Made by a program: the position numbers and the translations under genes. DNA of 23,935 nt from the IMG/VR virus record IMGVR_UViG_3300012920_000262, positions 1-23,935 of that record. The stretch is one strand, 5' to 3'. The DNA is from a virus. This document shows positions 1 through 6,811 of the stretch, piece after piece. Each line of letters opens with the position of its first letter. Position 1 is the stretch's first letter. Under the pieces are notes generated by a model. It ran no database searches, was not told the origin of the DNA, and saw only the letters and a list, made by a program, of their open reading frames with translations.

Positions 1-115
1 TATGAATATCCTGTGCAATATTTATAAAAGGTAATAGTTTATCATTATCTATATTACCATTAGCAGCAGTAAATACTGATATATCCTGTCTTGTTACAAA
101 TAGTGCTTTACTCAT
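1..115 (-). CDS. DUF6712-like head-tail connector, partial (N-terminal 38 codons)
   Basis: The reading frame opens with ATG at 113-115 and runs off the left edge of the window, so only the N-terminus is visible. The visible part reads MSKALFVTRQDISVF, then a GNIDNDKLLPFINIAQDIH segment. This is how I remember the start of DUF6712 proteins, which Bacteroidota phages carry near the capsid and portal genes and which are thought to be head-completion or head-tail connector proteins. The gene starts 3 nt after the preceding gene stops, so it belongs to the same operon. The position after the portal and capsid genes fits a connector. The name rests on a short N-terminus. Confidence 0.6.
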   Translation of the reverse strand, partial: MSKALFVTRQDISVFTAANGNIDNDKLLPFINIAQDIH

Positions 116-118
116 TTT

Positions 119-553
119 TTATACACTTAATATTTTTTCTAAACCATTCATATCAGCTTCAAATTTTCCTAAATCATCAAAAGATTTTTTCATAGCATTT
201 AAAGATTTACTTAAATTAGAATATGCTGGTATAGATTTTTCTGATACACCTAATTCTTTTGCAGTTTTATTAATTTCAGTCATCAGTTTTAAAGTTAGTT
301 TTTCACTATCTTCATATTCAGAAAAAGCATCTTGCATTTTAAAATTTGTTTCTTTATATTCAGATTTTACATCATTAATTTTTCTTATAACTTGTCTTAC
401 TTCTGTATATGCTTTATCTATAAAAGATTTAACTGTTTTATTTCCATCTACAATAGATTTTGCTCTATCATTTAATGATGCCAACTCAATCTTTTCACTA
501 GCTAATTCTACCTTATCAGCTAACTTGTTGTATATTCTTTTGTGTGTTTCCAT
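119..553 (-). CDS. Helical, probably coiled-coil protein after portal (144 aa), unknown function
   Basis: I do not recognise a named family. The 144 residues are rich in Lys, Glu, Leu and Ala with few Gly or Pro, and read as long amphipathic helices, so a mostly helical or coiled-coil protein is likely. No signal peptide, membrane segment or Cys cluster is seen. The gene starts 7 nt after the portal stop and ends 3 nt before the connector gene, inside the head operon. A minor virion or assembly role (for example a small head or scaffold-like protein) is an inference from position only. Confidence 0.8.
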   Translation of the reverse strand: METHKRIYNKLADKVELASEKIELASLNDRAKSIVDGNKTVKSFIDKAYTEVRQVIRKINDVKSEYKETNFKMQDAFSEYEDSEKLTLKLMTEINKTAKELGVSEKSIPAYSNLSKSLNAMKKSFDDLGKFEADMNGLEKILSV

Positions 554-560
554 TTCTTAT

Positions 561-2375
561 TTATTTACTTGTTGGATATGCTCCTTTATCTTTTCTTGTT
601 ATTTCTGCTTTTGCAGCTCTTTTATGTCCTCTTGGTGTTGGTTTATAGCTTTTAGGTATTTTATTTACATTCTTATAATCTTCTAAATCACTACTACCCT
701 TTTTTCCTTCTAAAGCAGGTTGTATTTTCATTTTATATAACACTTCCCTCCAGATATGTCGACAGTTAATACCTCCCTTAAATTTAAACAAATCAAAGGT
801 TTGATTTTTGTGCATAGGTAAATTGTATTTTATAAACAAAGATTTATCAATCATTGCTTTATTAATATCTTCTATTCTATAAACAACTCCTTGTTTTGTT
901 CTATTCATTAGTGCTTGACAAAATGGCCTTGAATTACCTCCACTACCTCTTGCTGTACCTACATCATACTTGTATCTTACAGCATAATAAGATTTATCAA
1001 GTGTTGATCCTTTTTTTGGTATATTTTTTATAGGTGTATCTGCTTTTGGTTCTTTTGCTAAATGAATTACATCTTTAGCCCATTCATCTGCACTTGTGTT
1101 TTCTTCATTGTAATCTCTTATATCAGCAATCTCCCATTCAGAACTCATTTGCTCTCCTTTAAGGCCTTTTAATACTGCATTATATACTTCTTCTGGTAAA
1201 CCTTTACTCTGTGCTAATTGTAATTCAAAATCAAAATCACTATCTTCTTGTTTAATACCTGTTTCTTCTTCAATAGCTTCTGCATCTTGTAATTCTTTAT
1301 CTATTTCAATAAATTCTAATGGTTGTAGTGTTTTAAAGTATAGATTTAAAGTAATATCATTTACTGCTAGTATTTCATTTAGTGAATCGATGATCAAATG
1401 CTGATACGGTTTAATAACAATGTTATCAAATAATAATGTAGCAGTTTCTATCTCCTCACTATTGTTCCCTAATCCATTGTTTCCATCTCTTAAACCTAGT
1501 AATAGTGGTGAGGTAACTCTATGTGTTAAAAGTATCTTTCTTTGACATTCTTCACTTAAATAACTATAGTGTTCAGGTGCATCTGGTAATGGTATATCTT
1601 CAATAGTTGTTTTTTGTTCTGCATTGTTGTTGAACGCTACAATGACCTTCTCTCCATAAGAACCAGTGAGCTTGCCCATTACCTGATCTTTGATTTCCAA
1701 CTGCTTGGTTCTGTCAGGAATACCCCCGTTAAAATTTATTACTTTAGTCCCACTAAAAGAACATTGTGCATCATTAATCAAAAAATCTGCAATTTCTTTC
1801 TCTAGTATTGCATAAGATATTTGATAATCAGCTGGTGAGTAGTAGTAGTAACCACTCACAAATCTTTTTATAATATATATTTCATTTTTAGCACCACTAC
1901 CAAAAACAGGAAATTTAGTTAGTTTAGTGTTTCTAGTAACTTTAGTCCAATCTGGTGCATAGTAATAGTTCTTAATATCACCATTAGCATCCATCTTTTC
2001 AGCTCTTAAAGTTTCCCTAGGAAAGTGTGTTAATGAACCTACTTTATTACCTTTATATGATACCTGAATAGCAGCTTCACCTAATAACTTTAAATCATTA
2101 CAAACCTTTCTCATGCAGTTAGGTGTAAGTAGCTGCTTCATTTGTGCATATTCTTCTGGCTTTTGGTTGCTATCTGTAGCATCTAAACCTTTACCATAAA
2201 TCATATTTACTATACCATTAATAGTAGATTGGTTTGTTGTGCTTTCCATATAAGCATCGATCAAGGTCTGGTAGTAATCATTATTATCACCTATTCCTAC
2301 CCAGTCCCTGTTTCTTTCCTCTGTGATAGCAGGCCTTTCATATTGGTTTAATTGTATTAAATGTAAATTATCCAT
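561..2375 (-). CDS. Portal protein with C-terminal MuF-like region (604 aa)
   Basis: Portal proteins form the dodecameric ring at one capsid vertex through which DNA is packaged and to which the tail attaches. Residues from the N-terminus to about 400 look like the portals of Bacteroidota phages: an early segment with NDYYQTLIDAYMES and TINGIVNMIYGKGL, then a central region with THRVTSPLLLGLRDG. From about residue 450 a second region carries SRPFC, VVYRIEDIN and FKGGINCRHIW, the Cys/His pattern of MuF-like minor head domains. The reading frame continues through both parts without a stop, so this looks like a natural portal-MuF fusion. At 604 residues it is longer than a plain portal of 400 to 500. 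The start overlaps the end of the preceding gene by 8 bp. Placement after capsid and tail tube is unusual, since the portal normally follows terminase. Confidence 0.82.
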   Translation of the reverse strand: MDNLHLIQLNQYERPAITEERNRDWVGIGDNNDYYQTLIDAYMESTTNQSTINGIVNMIYGKGLDATDSNQKPEEYAQMKQLLTPNCMRKVCNDLKLLGEAAIQVSYKGNKVGSLTHFPRETLRAEKMDANGDIKNYYYAPDWTKVTRNTKLTKFPVFGSGAKNEIYIIKRFVSGYYYYSPADYQISYAILEKEIADFLINDAQCSFSGTKVINFNGGIPDRTKQLEIKDQVMGKLTGSYGEKVIVAFNNNAEQKTTIEDIPLPDAPEHYSYLSEECQRKILLTHRVTSPLLLGLRDGNNGLGNNSEEIETATLLFDNIVIKPYQHLIIDSLNEILAVNDITLNLYFKTLQPLEFIEIDKELQDAEAIEEETGIKQEDSDFDFELQLAQSKGLPEEVYNAVLKGLKGEQMSSEWEIADIRDYNEENTSADEWAKDVIHLAKEPKADTPIKNIPKKGSTLDKSYYAVRYKYDVGTARGSGGNSRPFCQALMNRTKQGVVYRIEDINKAMIDKSLFIKYNLPMHKNQTFDLFKFKGGINCRHIWREVLYKMKIQPALEGKKGSSDLEDYKNVNKIPKSYKPTPRGHKRAAKAEITRKDKGAYPTSK

Positions 2376-2721
2376 AGGTTACAAATTCATTATCTCCTGT
2401 ACTTTGTTCTATATAAACACCATTGCTAATTTCATAATCAGATAGTGTTTGATCTGTACAGTACATTTTGTCTTTAAATATAACAATTCCATCAGTAGTA
2501 TTAGTTATGGTAATTGTATAATAGTTGTTTTCCTTTAGTGTTTGTGTAGTGCTATATTGATAATAGTAGTCCAATTCTGTAAATGTTGCCGTTGTATCTT
2601 CTAATATCACCTTGTTTTGTCCTTCTGATTTTATCACTAACTTATAAACCTTTTCACCACTTATTGTTTCACGTGGTATAAAGTTAATGTTTCTTGTGCC
2701 TGTTTCAGTTAGTATCTGCAT
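2368..2721 (-). CDS. Small beta-rich virion-associated protein (117 aa), unknown function
   Basis: The 117 residues are rich in Thr, Tyr, Ile and Asn and alternate polar and hydrophobic residues, which suggests a beta-sandwich. The layout, with an N-terminal NFIPR segment, a central LKENNYYTITI and a C-terminal KDKMYCTDQ and DNEFVTYG, resembles a conserved family I have seen beside capsid and tail-tube genes of Bacteroidota phages, but I know of no function. It lies between a strong terminator and the portal gene and overlaps the portal start by 8 bp. A head decoration or connector-like role is possible from position only. Confidence 0.78.
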   Translation of the reverse strand: MQILTETGTRNINFIPRETISGEKVYKLVIKSEGQNKVILEDTTATFTELDYYYQYSTTQTLKENNYYTITITNTTDGIVIFKDKMYCTDQTLSDYEISNGVYIEQSTGDNEFVTYG

Positions 2722-2729
2722 AATTTTTT

Positions 2730-2762
2730 AAAAAAAGAAGGTGAGCTATTAAACTCACCCTC
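2730..2762 (-). terminator. Intrinsic terminator after the tail tube gene
   Basis: Read on the minus strand, a hairpin with stem GAGGGTGAG / CTCACCTTC (9 bp including one G-U pair) and an 8-nt loop is followed at once by seven Ts (2736-2730). This is a textbook rho-independent terminator. It lies about 50 nt after the tail tube stop and just before the next start codon, so it probably limits read-through from the highly expressed capsid/tail-tube unit into the portal genes. Confidence 0.85.
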
Positions 2763-2811
2763 CACAATCAACTATATATTATGAATCACACTCTGTGATG
2801 AAGTGTTTATA

Positions 2812-3360
2812 TTAGCTATTCGTTCCTACTGTTACTGTTACAGTTGCACTACCCATTCCAGCATAAGGGTCAGCAGCAGTACCACCATTTATAAAGTTAG
2901 CAGGTTTAGCTTCTTGTGCTGTAAAGGTTAATGTATAACCTGATAGGTCACCAAATCCAGCTCCACTAGCAATAGTACCACCAGTTACTTCACATCCGTG
3001 AACTAAACCAAATTGCATAAAATTACCATTTCTATCTTCTACGCAGATATGCGGTCTTCCGTAAGCCATCAACTTCAATTCAGCATTATCTTCTTTAGAT
3101 AGTTTAGGAAACTGTAAACTAATACTTTGTTCAAAAAATGTAGTACCATTTTCTCTTGAACTTGTAATTGTTTGTTCAAAAGAATTAGCACCATGTAAGT
3201 CGTATTGAAAAGCAGTAAACGTACCAGTCATATCAGTAATTTCATCAGCAGTTTCTGTTACTGTTCCAAGATCGTTGAAATCCACGAACCAGCACCTTAC
3301 CAACCCCCCGATGACATCTTTGCACGGAACTTTACGTCCTCTTGTTAAATCGCAAGCCAT
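2812..3360 (-). CDS. Major tail tube protein (182 aa)
   Basis: This is the subunit of the hexameric rings that form the tail tube. It opens with MACDLTRGRKVPCKDVIGG and has a central SSRENGTTFFEQSISLQF, then LKLMAYGRPHICVEDRNGNF, GCEVTGGTIASG and GDLSGYTLTF. I recognise that order as a conserved tail-tube-like family of Bacteroidota phages. The length is usual for the family and the protein is beta-rich. The C-terminal 20 residues are rich in Gly, Thr and Val. The gene sits directly after the major capsid gene, with a GC-rich hairpin between them and a strong terminator behind it, as expected for a high-copy virion protein whose expression is tuned separately. Confidence 0.8.
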   Translation of the reverse strand: MACDLTRGRKVPCKDVIGGLVRCWFVDFNDLGTVTETADEITDMTGTFTAFQYDLHGANSFEQTITSSRENGTTFFEQSISLQFPKLSKEDNAELKLMAYGRPHICVEDRNGNFMQFGLVHGCEVTGGTIASGAGFGDLSGYTLTFTAQEAKPANFINGGTAADPYAGMGSATVTVTVGTNS

Positions 3361-3378
3361 AATCTTTAAATTTAAATT

Positions 3379-3399
3379 AAGGGGGAATCACACCCCCTT
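3379..3399 (-). terminator. G/C-rich hairpin between capsid and tail tube genes (weak terminator or RNA processing element)
   Basis: On the minus strand AAGGGGG and CCCCCTT form a perfect 7-bp stem around a 7-nt loop. What follows is AATTTAAATTT rather than a run of Ts, so it is a poor intrinsic terminator and may be leaky, or may stabilise the 3' end of the capsid message. The G5/C5 blocks are conspicuous in such AT-rich DNA. Confidence 0.55.
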
Positions 3400-3415
3400 G
3401 TTATTAATTAGTTAA

Positions 3416-4351
3416 TTAGGCGTGGTATAATACTATATCAGAACCTATTCCATATTGTACACCAGAAGTGTAACGCATGATACATCTTACATTTTGTGAA
3501 CCATCAAGATCACTCATATCTAGAAGTTTAACTTCATTATGATCAGATAGTAATCCAGTACCAAAGTAAAGGTTTGACTTCTGTGCAGCCATTGCAGTAT
3601 CATCATTTAATCCTTGTGCAACAAATAATTTAACACCATCAAAAGATAATGCTCCATTGTTCCACCATTGTGTACCTTGATTGTTAACACCATTTGCACC
3701 TAATCCAGATGAACCAAATCCACCTAATGCTCTAACATAAGCTCTTGCAATGTTAGAAGATACGTATAAGTAAAGATCTTCCTTACCATAAATTGCAGAA
3801 GGAATTACATCGACAATAGAACCTAATTTATCAATTACATTCGATGCAGTTACAGCAGCATGAGAAGCAACATCAATTACATCACTATCAGCTAGTGCAA
3901 GTGTTACTAAACCATCATGCTCGCCAGCATTAGCATTTACGCCTTCCCAAATGTTTTGTTCAGTTTTTTCTGCTACCAAACCAGCCACATGGCCAATGAT
4001 AAAATCAGAAAATTTAGGTGGCATATTATCATATGCTGAATATCCCATTTGAACCGCCTCCCAATCTGACTGAAAATCAGATTTGCAAAATTCCAAATTG
4101 ACTTGAAACTCTTCAGGCGTTAATATTCTTTCAGTTAATGTAACAGTACCTGTAGCTGTAAAATCACAAGTTGCATCTTTGATTACATTAGCATCAGTAG
4201 CAACTTTTTTGATTACTTGTTTGTACTTTACATTTGGTTTTACTTCAATTCCACCATTCTCAATAGTAGAACCAGAAAGTAGTGCCGCAGCGATGTATTT
4301 GCCAGCAAATTCCCCTGCATACGTACTTGTTATACTTGTGGTCGTAGCCAT
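3416..4351 (-). CDS. Major capsid protein (311 aa)
   Basis: This is the likely shell-forming protein of the head, presumably with the HK97 fold. It has an N-terminal MATTTSITSTYAGEFAGKYI segment, then ATCDFTATGTVTLTERILTPEEF, a segment with CKSDFQSDWEAVQMG, a central segment with WEGVNANAGEHDGL, and a C-terminus with CIMRYTSGVQYGIG. This matches the capsid family I associate with marine and flavobacterial phages. The length of 311 residues fits an HK97-type coat whose delta-like function is on a separate scaffold, which is what the upstream gene provides. It starts 11 nt after the scaffold gene stops. The protease-scaffold-capsid order confirms the call. The HK97 fold itself is inferred. Confidence 0.88.
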   Translation of the reverse strand: MATTTSITSTYAGEFAGKYIAAALLSGSTIENGGIEVKPNVKYKQVIKKVATDANVIKDATCDFTATGTVTLTERILTPEEFQVNLEFCKSDFQSDWEAVQMGYSAYDNMPPKFSDFIIGHVAGLVAEKTEQNIWEGVNANAGEHDGLVTLALADSDVIDVASHAAVTASNVIDKLGSIVDVIPSAIYGKEDLYLYVSSNIARAYVRALGGFGSSGLGANGVNNQGTQWWNNGALSFDGVKLFVAQGLNDDTAMAAQKSNLYFGTGLLSDHNEVKLLDMSDLDGSQNVRCIMRYTSGVQYGIGSDIVLYHA

Positions 4352-4362
4352 TTTATTTGTTT

Positions 4363-4971
4363 TTAGTTATTATTAAATATTTTGTTATAAACTCTATCTT
4401 TTGTTGTTTGTGTTCTTTTACCAGCTATAGCAAAATGAACATTTTTTGTTTCTGCTTCTGGGTTGTGCTTAATTGGCTCAACAGTTTCAGCAGATAATTC
4501 TTCTTTTGTTTCAACAACTTCTTCTTTGGACATTTCTTCTTCTTTGTCCTTGTAACCCATTTTCTCTATCATAGATTTTAATTCATCCATAGCTAGAGCA
4601 AACTCTTCTTTAGTTACATATTTCATTTCTTCTTTTTCTTCTTCCTCAAGTTCAGTTTCAACAGTTTCTTCTGTTACTGTTTCTTCAGAAAGTTCTTCTT
4701 CTGCTTCTTCAGCAGCAGCCTCTCCAATACTGTCAATAATACCTTCTTCAACTACAAAAAGTGTTCTACCATCTTCTAGTTCATATTCACCTACTGGTAA
4801 TGCCATTTCTCCATCTTCTGATTTGATAAATACTGCATTGCCTTTAGCAAATTCTTCTGATACTAATACAGTACCATTTTTTAAACTCATTTCAGCTAGT
4901 TCTACTTTTTCTTCAGAAAGTTCTACACCAACAATATTTTTGATTTTGTCTAGTATATCATTTGCTTTCAT
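4363..4971 (-). CDS. Capsid scaffolding protein (202 aa)
   Basis: The gene sits directly upstream of the major capsid gene and downstream of the protease gene. Residues 1 to about 80 form a compact region (NGTVLVSEEFAKGNAVFI, then LPVGEYELEDGRTLFVVEEG) seen in scaffolds of Bacteroidota phages. Residues 80 to about 165 are extremely acidic, mostly Glu with repeated EEE runs, and predicted helical or disordered. The C-terminus turns basic (KRTQTTKDRVYNKIFNN), which is where scaffolds usually bind the coat protein. Scaffolds organise the procapsid and are then removed, here presumably by the XkdF-like protease. The 30-bp promoter-like element at 4987-5016 lies 15 nt upstream of the start, so this gene probably opens a transcription unit. 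Confidence 0.82.
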   Translation of the reverse strand: MKANDILDKIKNIVGVELSEEKVELAEMSLKNGTVLVSEEFAKGNAVFIKSEDGEMALPVGEYELEDGRTLFVVEEGIIDSIGEAAAEEAEEELSEETVTEETVETELEEEEKEEMKYVTKEEFALAMDELKSMIEKMGYKDKEEEMSKEEVVETKEELSAETVEPIKHNPEAETKNVHFAIAGKRTQTTKDRVYNKIFNNN

Positions 4972-4986
4972 AATAAGATTTATTAG

Positions 4987-5016
4987 TAATGTAAAAAAAT
5001 CTGCAAAGTGTTATGT
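4987..5016 (-). promoter_or_regulatory. 30-bp conserved element, copy A: putative late promoter for scaffold/capsid genes
   Basis: On the minus strand the element reads ACATAACACTTT, then GCAGATTTTTTT, then ACATTA. A second copy with 26 of 30 identical bases lies at 14375-14404. Both copies are intergenic and close to the start codon of the first gene of an operon (15 nt here, 7 nt there). An AAC-type upstream block and a TACATTA block about 16 nt apart resemble the spacing of -35/-10 pairs used by ECF-like sigma factors. The promoter role is an inference; an operator is the alternative. Confidence 0.55.
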
Positions 5017-5032
5017 GTTTTTACAAAAAAAA

Positions 5033-5182
5033 TTATTCTGGTGTGCCAGTTATGTTTCCTATTCCTTGGGCTTGTAATGAACCATCACAACATTTTCTAC
5101 TATAGGTTTTTCCATCAGCACATAAACAAGCTCTTTTAGTACCTTTAGGTGATGTTCTACTTGGTGTTTTAAATTTTTTCAT
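5033..5182 (-). CDS. Cys-rich basic mini-protein (49 aa)
   Basis: I chose the ATG at 5180-5182, which follows the protease stop by 1 nt. A longer frame to 5266 would overlap the protease gene by more than 80 bp. The N-terminus is basic (MKKFKTPSRTSPKGTKRA), then CLCADGKTYSRKCCDGSLQAQGIG. Four Cys in the pattern C-x-C-x9-C-C could bind zinc or an Fe-S cluster. I have seen very similar small proteins in flavobacterial phages next to capsid genes, with no known function. It is cotranscribed with the head protease and ends just before copy A of the 30-bp element. Confidence 0.75.
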   Translation of the reverse strand: MKKFKTPSRTSPKGTKRACLCADGKTYSRKCCDGSLQAQGIGNITGTPE

Positions 5183-5183
5183 A

Positions 5184-6800
5184 TTATTTATTTTTTGGTG
5201 ATTTAGGGTGTTTACTTGGCAAGAGATCAAAATCTCCTGTGTATTTAGGATTTTGTGGCCTACCATTTCTAACTAGATATAAATAAGCATTTACTCTAGC
5301 TTGTGCCCAAGCTGAAGGTGATTTAATTTTTGGTGAATGTGATACATTAAATGCTCCTAAACCTCTTTGAAATACACTTTTTAATTGACCAACAGTCACA
5401 CCATAGCCTAGTTTCTTTTTATACCTTTCATTAAATTCATCTGCTTTTTTTTGTAAACTAGCTTCATCTTTCTTACTTACTTTAGCACCTCTACTAGTTG
5501 ATGCATCTCCTTTGGCAGTACCTTTACCTTTTGGGTTTTTGTTTGGTGTATCTGATTTAGGTGCTTTAGGTGATTTCTTTATTCCACCTCTTGGACCAAT
5601 TTCAGCATATTGATTTTTTTTTACACATTTACCTTTCTTTTTTACAAACCCTTCTGGACATTTATACTTTTGCATAATGTGCTTTTCACAAGGCATATAC
5701 CAAGTTTTTTCATTACCCTCTTGATCTTGATAAATATGTGTGTGTATTCCTTTACAACCTATATTTTTAGCCATTTCTTCTGCCTTTTCCTGTGTGCTGT
5801 ATGCCAACCTGTCGTCTAATATTGCAAAATCTTCATTAACTACCATAGATGCTAAATTAATTTCACCTAGTTCTTTTAACTTACTTTCAGCCCATCTTAA
5901 TCCAGCTTTACCACCCCATAGTAAATAGCTAATTGTACCACAGGCTTCAGTATTACCTTCATCATAGTATTCACCTGCTCTGCTTAAATAGCTATACATT
6001 CTTTTTATGGTTTCTAAACTAATGTTTTCTTTGTTTGCTAATTGTTGTGCTCTTATTTTTCCCACCTGTGTTGCACACTTATTATTAACCTTTGCATTTA
6101 GTTCAATGCCTTTTTTAGCATTATTAGAAACTCCTGATGGATAATCTTTATATGTTTCTAGTGTAATCTTCTTGCCATTTTTAGTTCTTTTGTCATTTCT
6201 GATAACTGCCTTAATATTACTTAACATATATTCAGCTTCTTCTTCTTCTATAGCTTGCATCTCTGCTTTTAAATTAGGTTTACTAATTTTAGCTTTATCT
6301 GCAAAGTAACCTTCAATGCTAAATCCTTTTACTCGTCCTTCTTTTACATAATCATTCCAAACCTCATCATTTTCTACTTTCATGCTGATCATCCAAGTTC
6401 CCTCTGGTACTTCAAATCCATACATTTTGCTTTTATCCATTTCAGGGTTTTCTACTATCCAAGATTCAACAACAGTTAAACCATTGATCTCCATATTGTG
6501 TTCTAGTGTTGCATTGTTTTGGTTACCATTCATAAAAAACAATTCACTTGCTCTTTTTACTGTATCCTTGCTAAAATACACATAGAACATTGTATCATTT
6601 CTTTTTCTAAAGATTGGTTTATTAGGTATTAATGCAGCACCCATTAGTATTTTCTTATCTTCATCCACTTTAGCAAACATTACTTCTTGTTTGCTTAATG
6701 CTATAAAATCTGATTCTATAGCAGGATTCTCTACAATGCTAACAGCTTCAATGCCTGTTAGTTCATCATTTTCATCTAGTAATAATTCTATTATATCCAT
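5184..6800 (-). CDS. XkdF-like head maturation protease with DUF5824-like C-terminal domain (538 aa)
   Basis: Residues 48 to 170 match the XkdF-like phage protease family (Peptidase S78_2): ILMGAALIPNKPI, FYVYFSKDTV, NATLEH (His101) and VKGFSIEGYF (Ser161). His101 and Ser161 are the likely catalytic residues. Such proteases cleave scaffold and coat during head maturation. The protein continues well past a normal protease. Residues 205-312 have DYPSGVSNNAKKGIELN and RMYSYLSRAGEYYDEGNTEA; residues 333-395 have a Cys/His segment (GIHTHIYQDQ, WYMPCEKH, YKCPEGFVKKKGKC); 396-450 is a basic Lys/Pro/Gly linker; 452-526 looks like DUF5824 (ADEFNERYKKKLGYGVTVGQL, RGLGAFNVSHSP, WAQARVNAYL). The extra domains may package other activities with the protease or be released in the head. 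The gene lies upstream of scaffold and capsid, as expected. Confidence 0.8.
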   Translation of the reverse strand: MDIIELLLDENDELTGIEAVSIVENPAIESDFIALSKQEVMFAKVDEDKKILMGAALIPNKPIFRKRNDTMFYVYFSKDTVKRASELFFMNGNQNNATLEHNMEINGLTVVESWIVENPEMDKSKMYGFEVPEGTWMISMKVENDEVWNDYVKEGRVKGFSIEGYFADKAKISKPNLKAEMQAIEEEEAEYMLSNIKAVIRNDKRTKNGKKITLETYKDYPSGVSNNAKKGIELNAKVNNKCATQVGKIRAQQLANKENISLETIKRMYSYLSRAGEYYDEGNTEACGTISYLLWGGKAGLRWAESKLKELGEINLASMVVNEDFAILDDRLAYSTQEKAEEMAKNIGCKGIHTHIYQDQEGNEKTWYMPCEKHIMQKYKCPEGFVKKKGKCVKKNQYAEIGPRGGIKKSPKAPKSDTPNKNPKGKGTAKGDASTSRGAKVSKKDEASLQKKADEFNERYKKKLGYGVTVGQLKSVFQRGLGAFNVSHSPKIKSPSAWAQARVNAYLYLVRNGRPQNPKYTGDFDLLPSKHPKSPKNK

Positions 6801-6811
6801 TTTATTATTTT

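Noticed and set aside
2785-2799. Perfect 6-bp inverted repeat ATCACA / TGTGAT with a 3-nt spacer just after the tail tube gene
   Set aside because: Short palindromes are common, and no second copy or T run supports a terminator or operator. The adjacent, stronger terminator explains the gap.
5183-5266. Upstream extension of the Cys-rich mini-protein to a start at 5266
   Set aside because: It would overlap the protease gene by more than 80 bp with non-family-like residues. The ATG at 5182 follows the protease stop directly and gives the familiar N-terminus.
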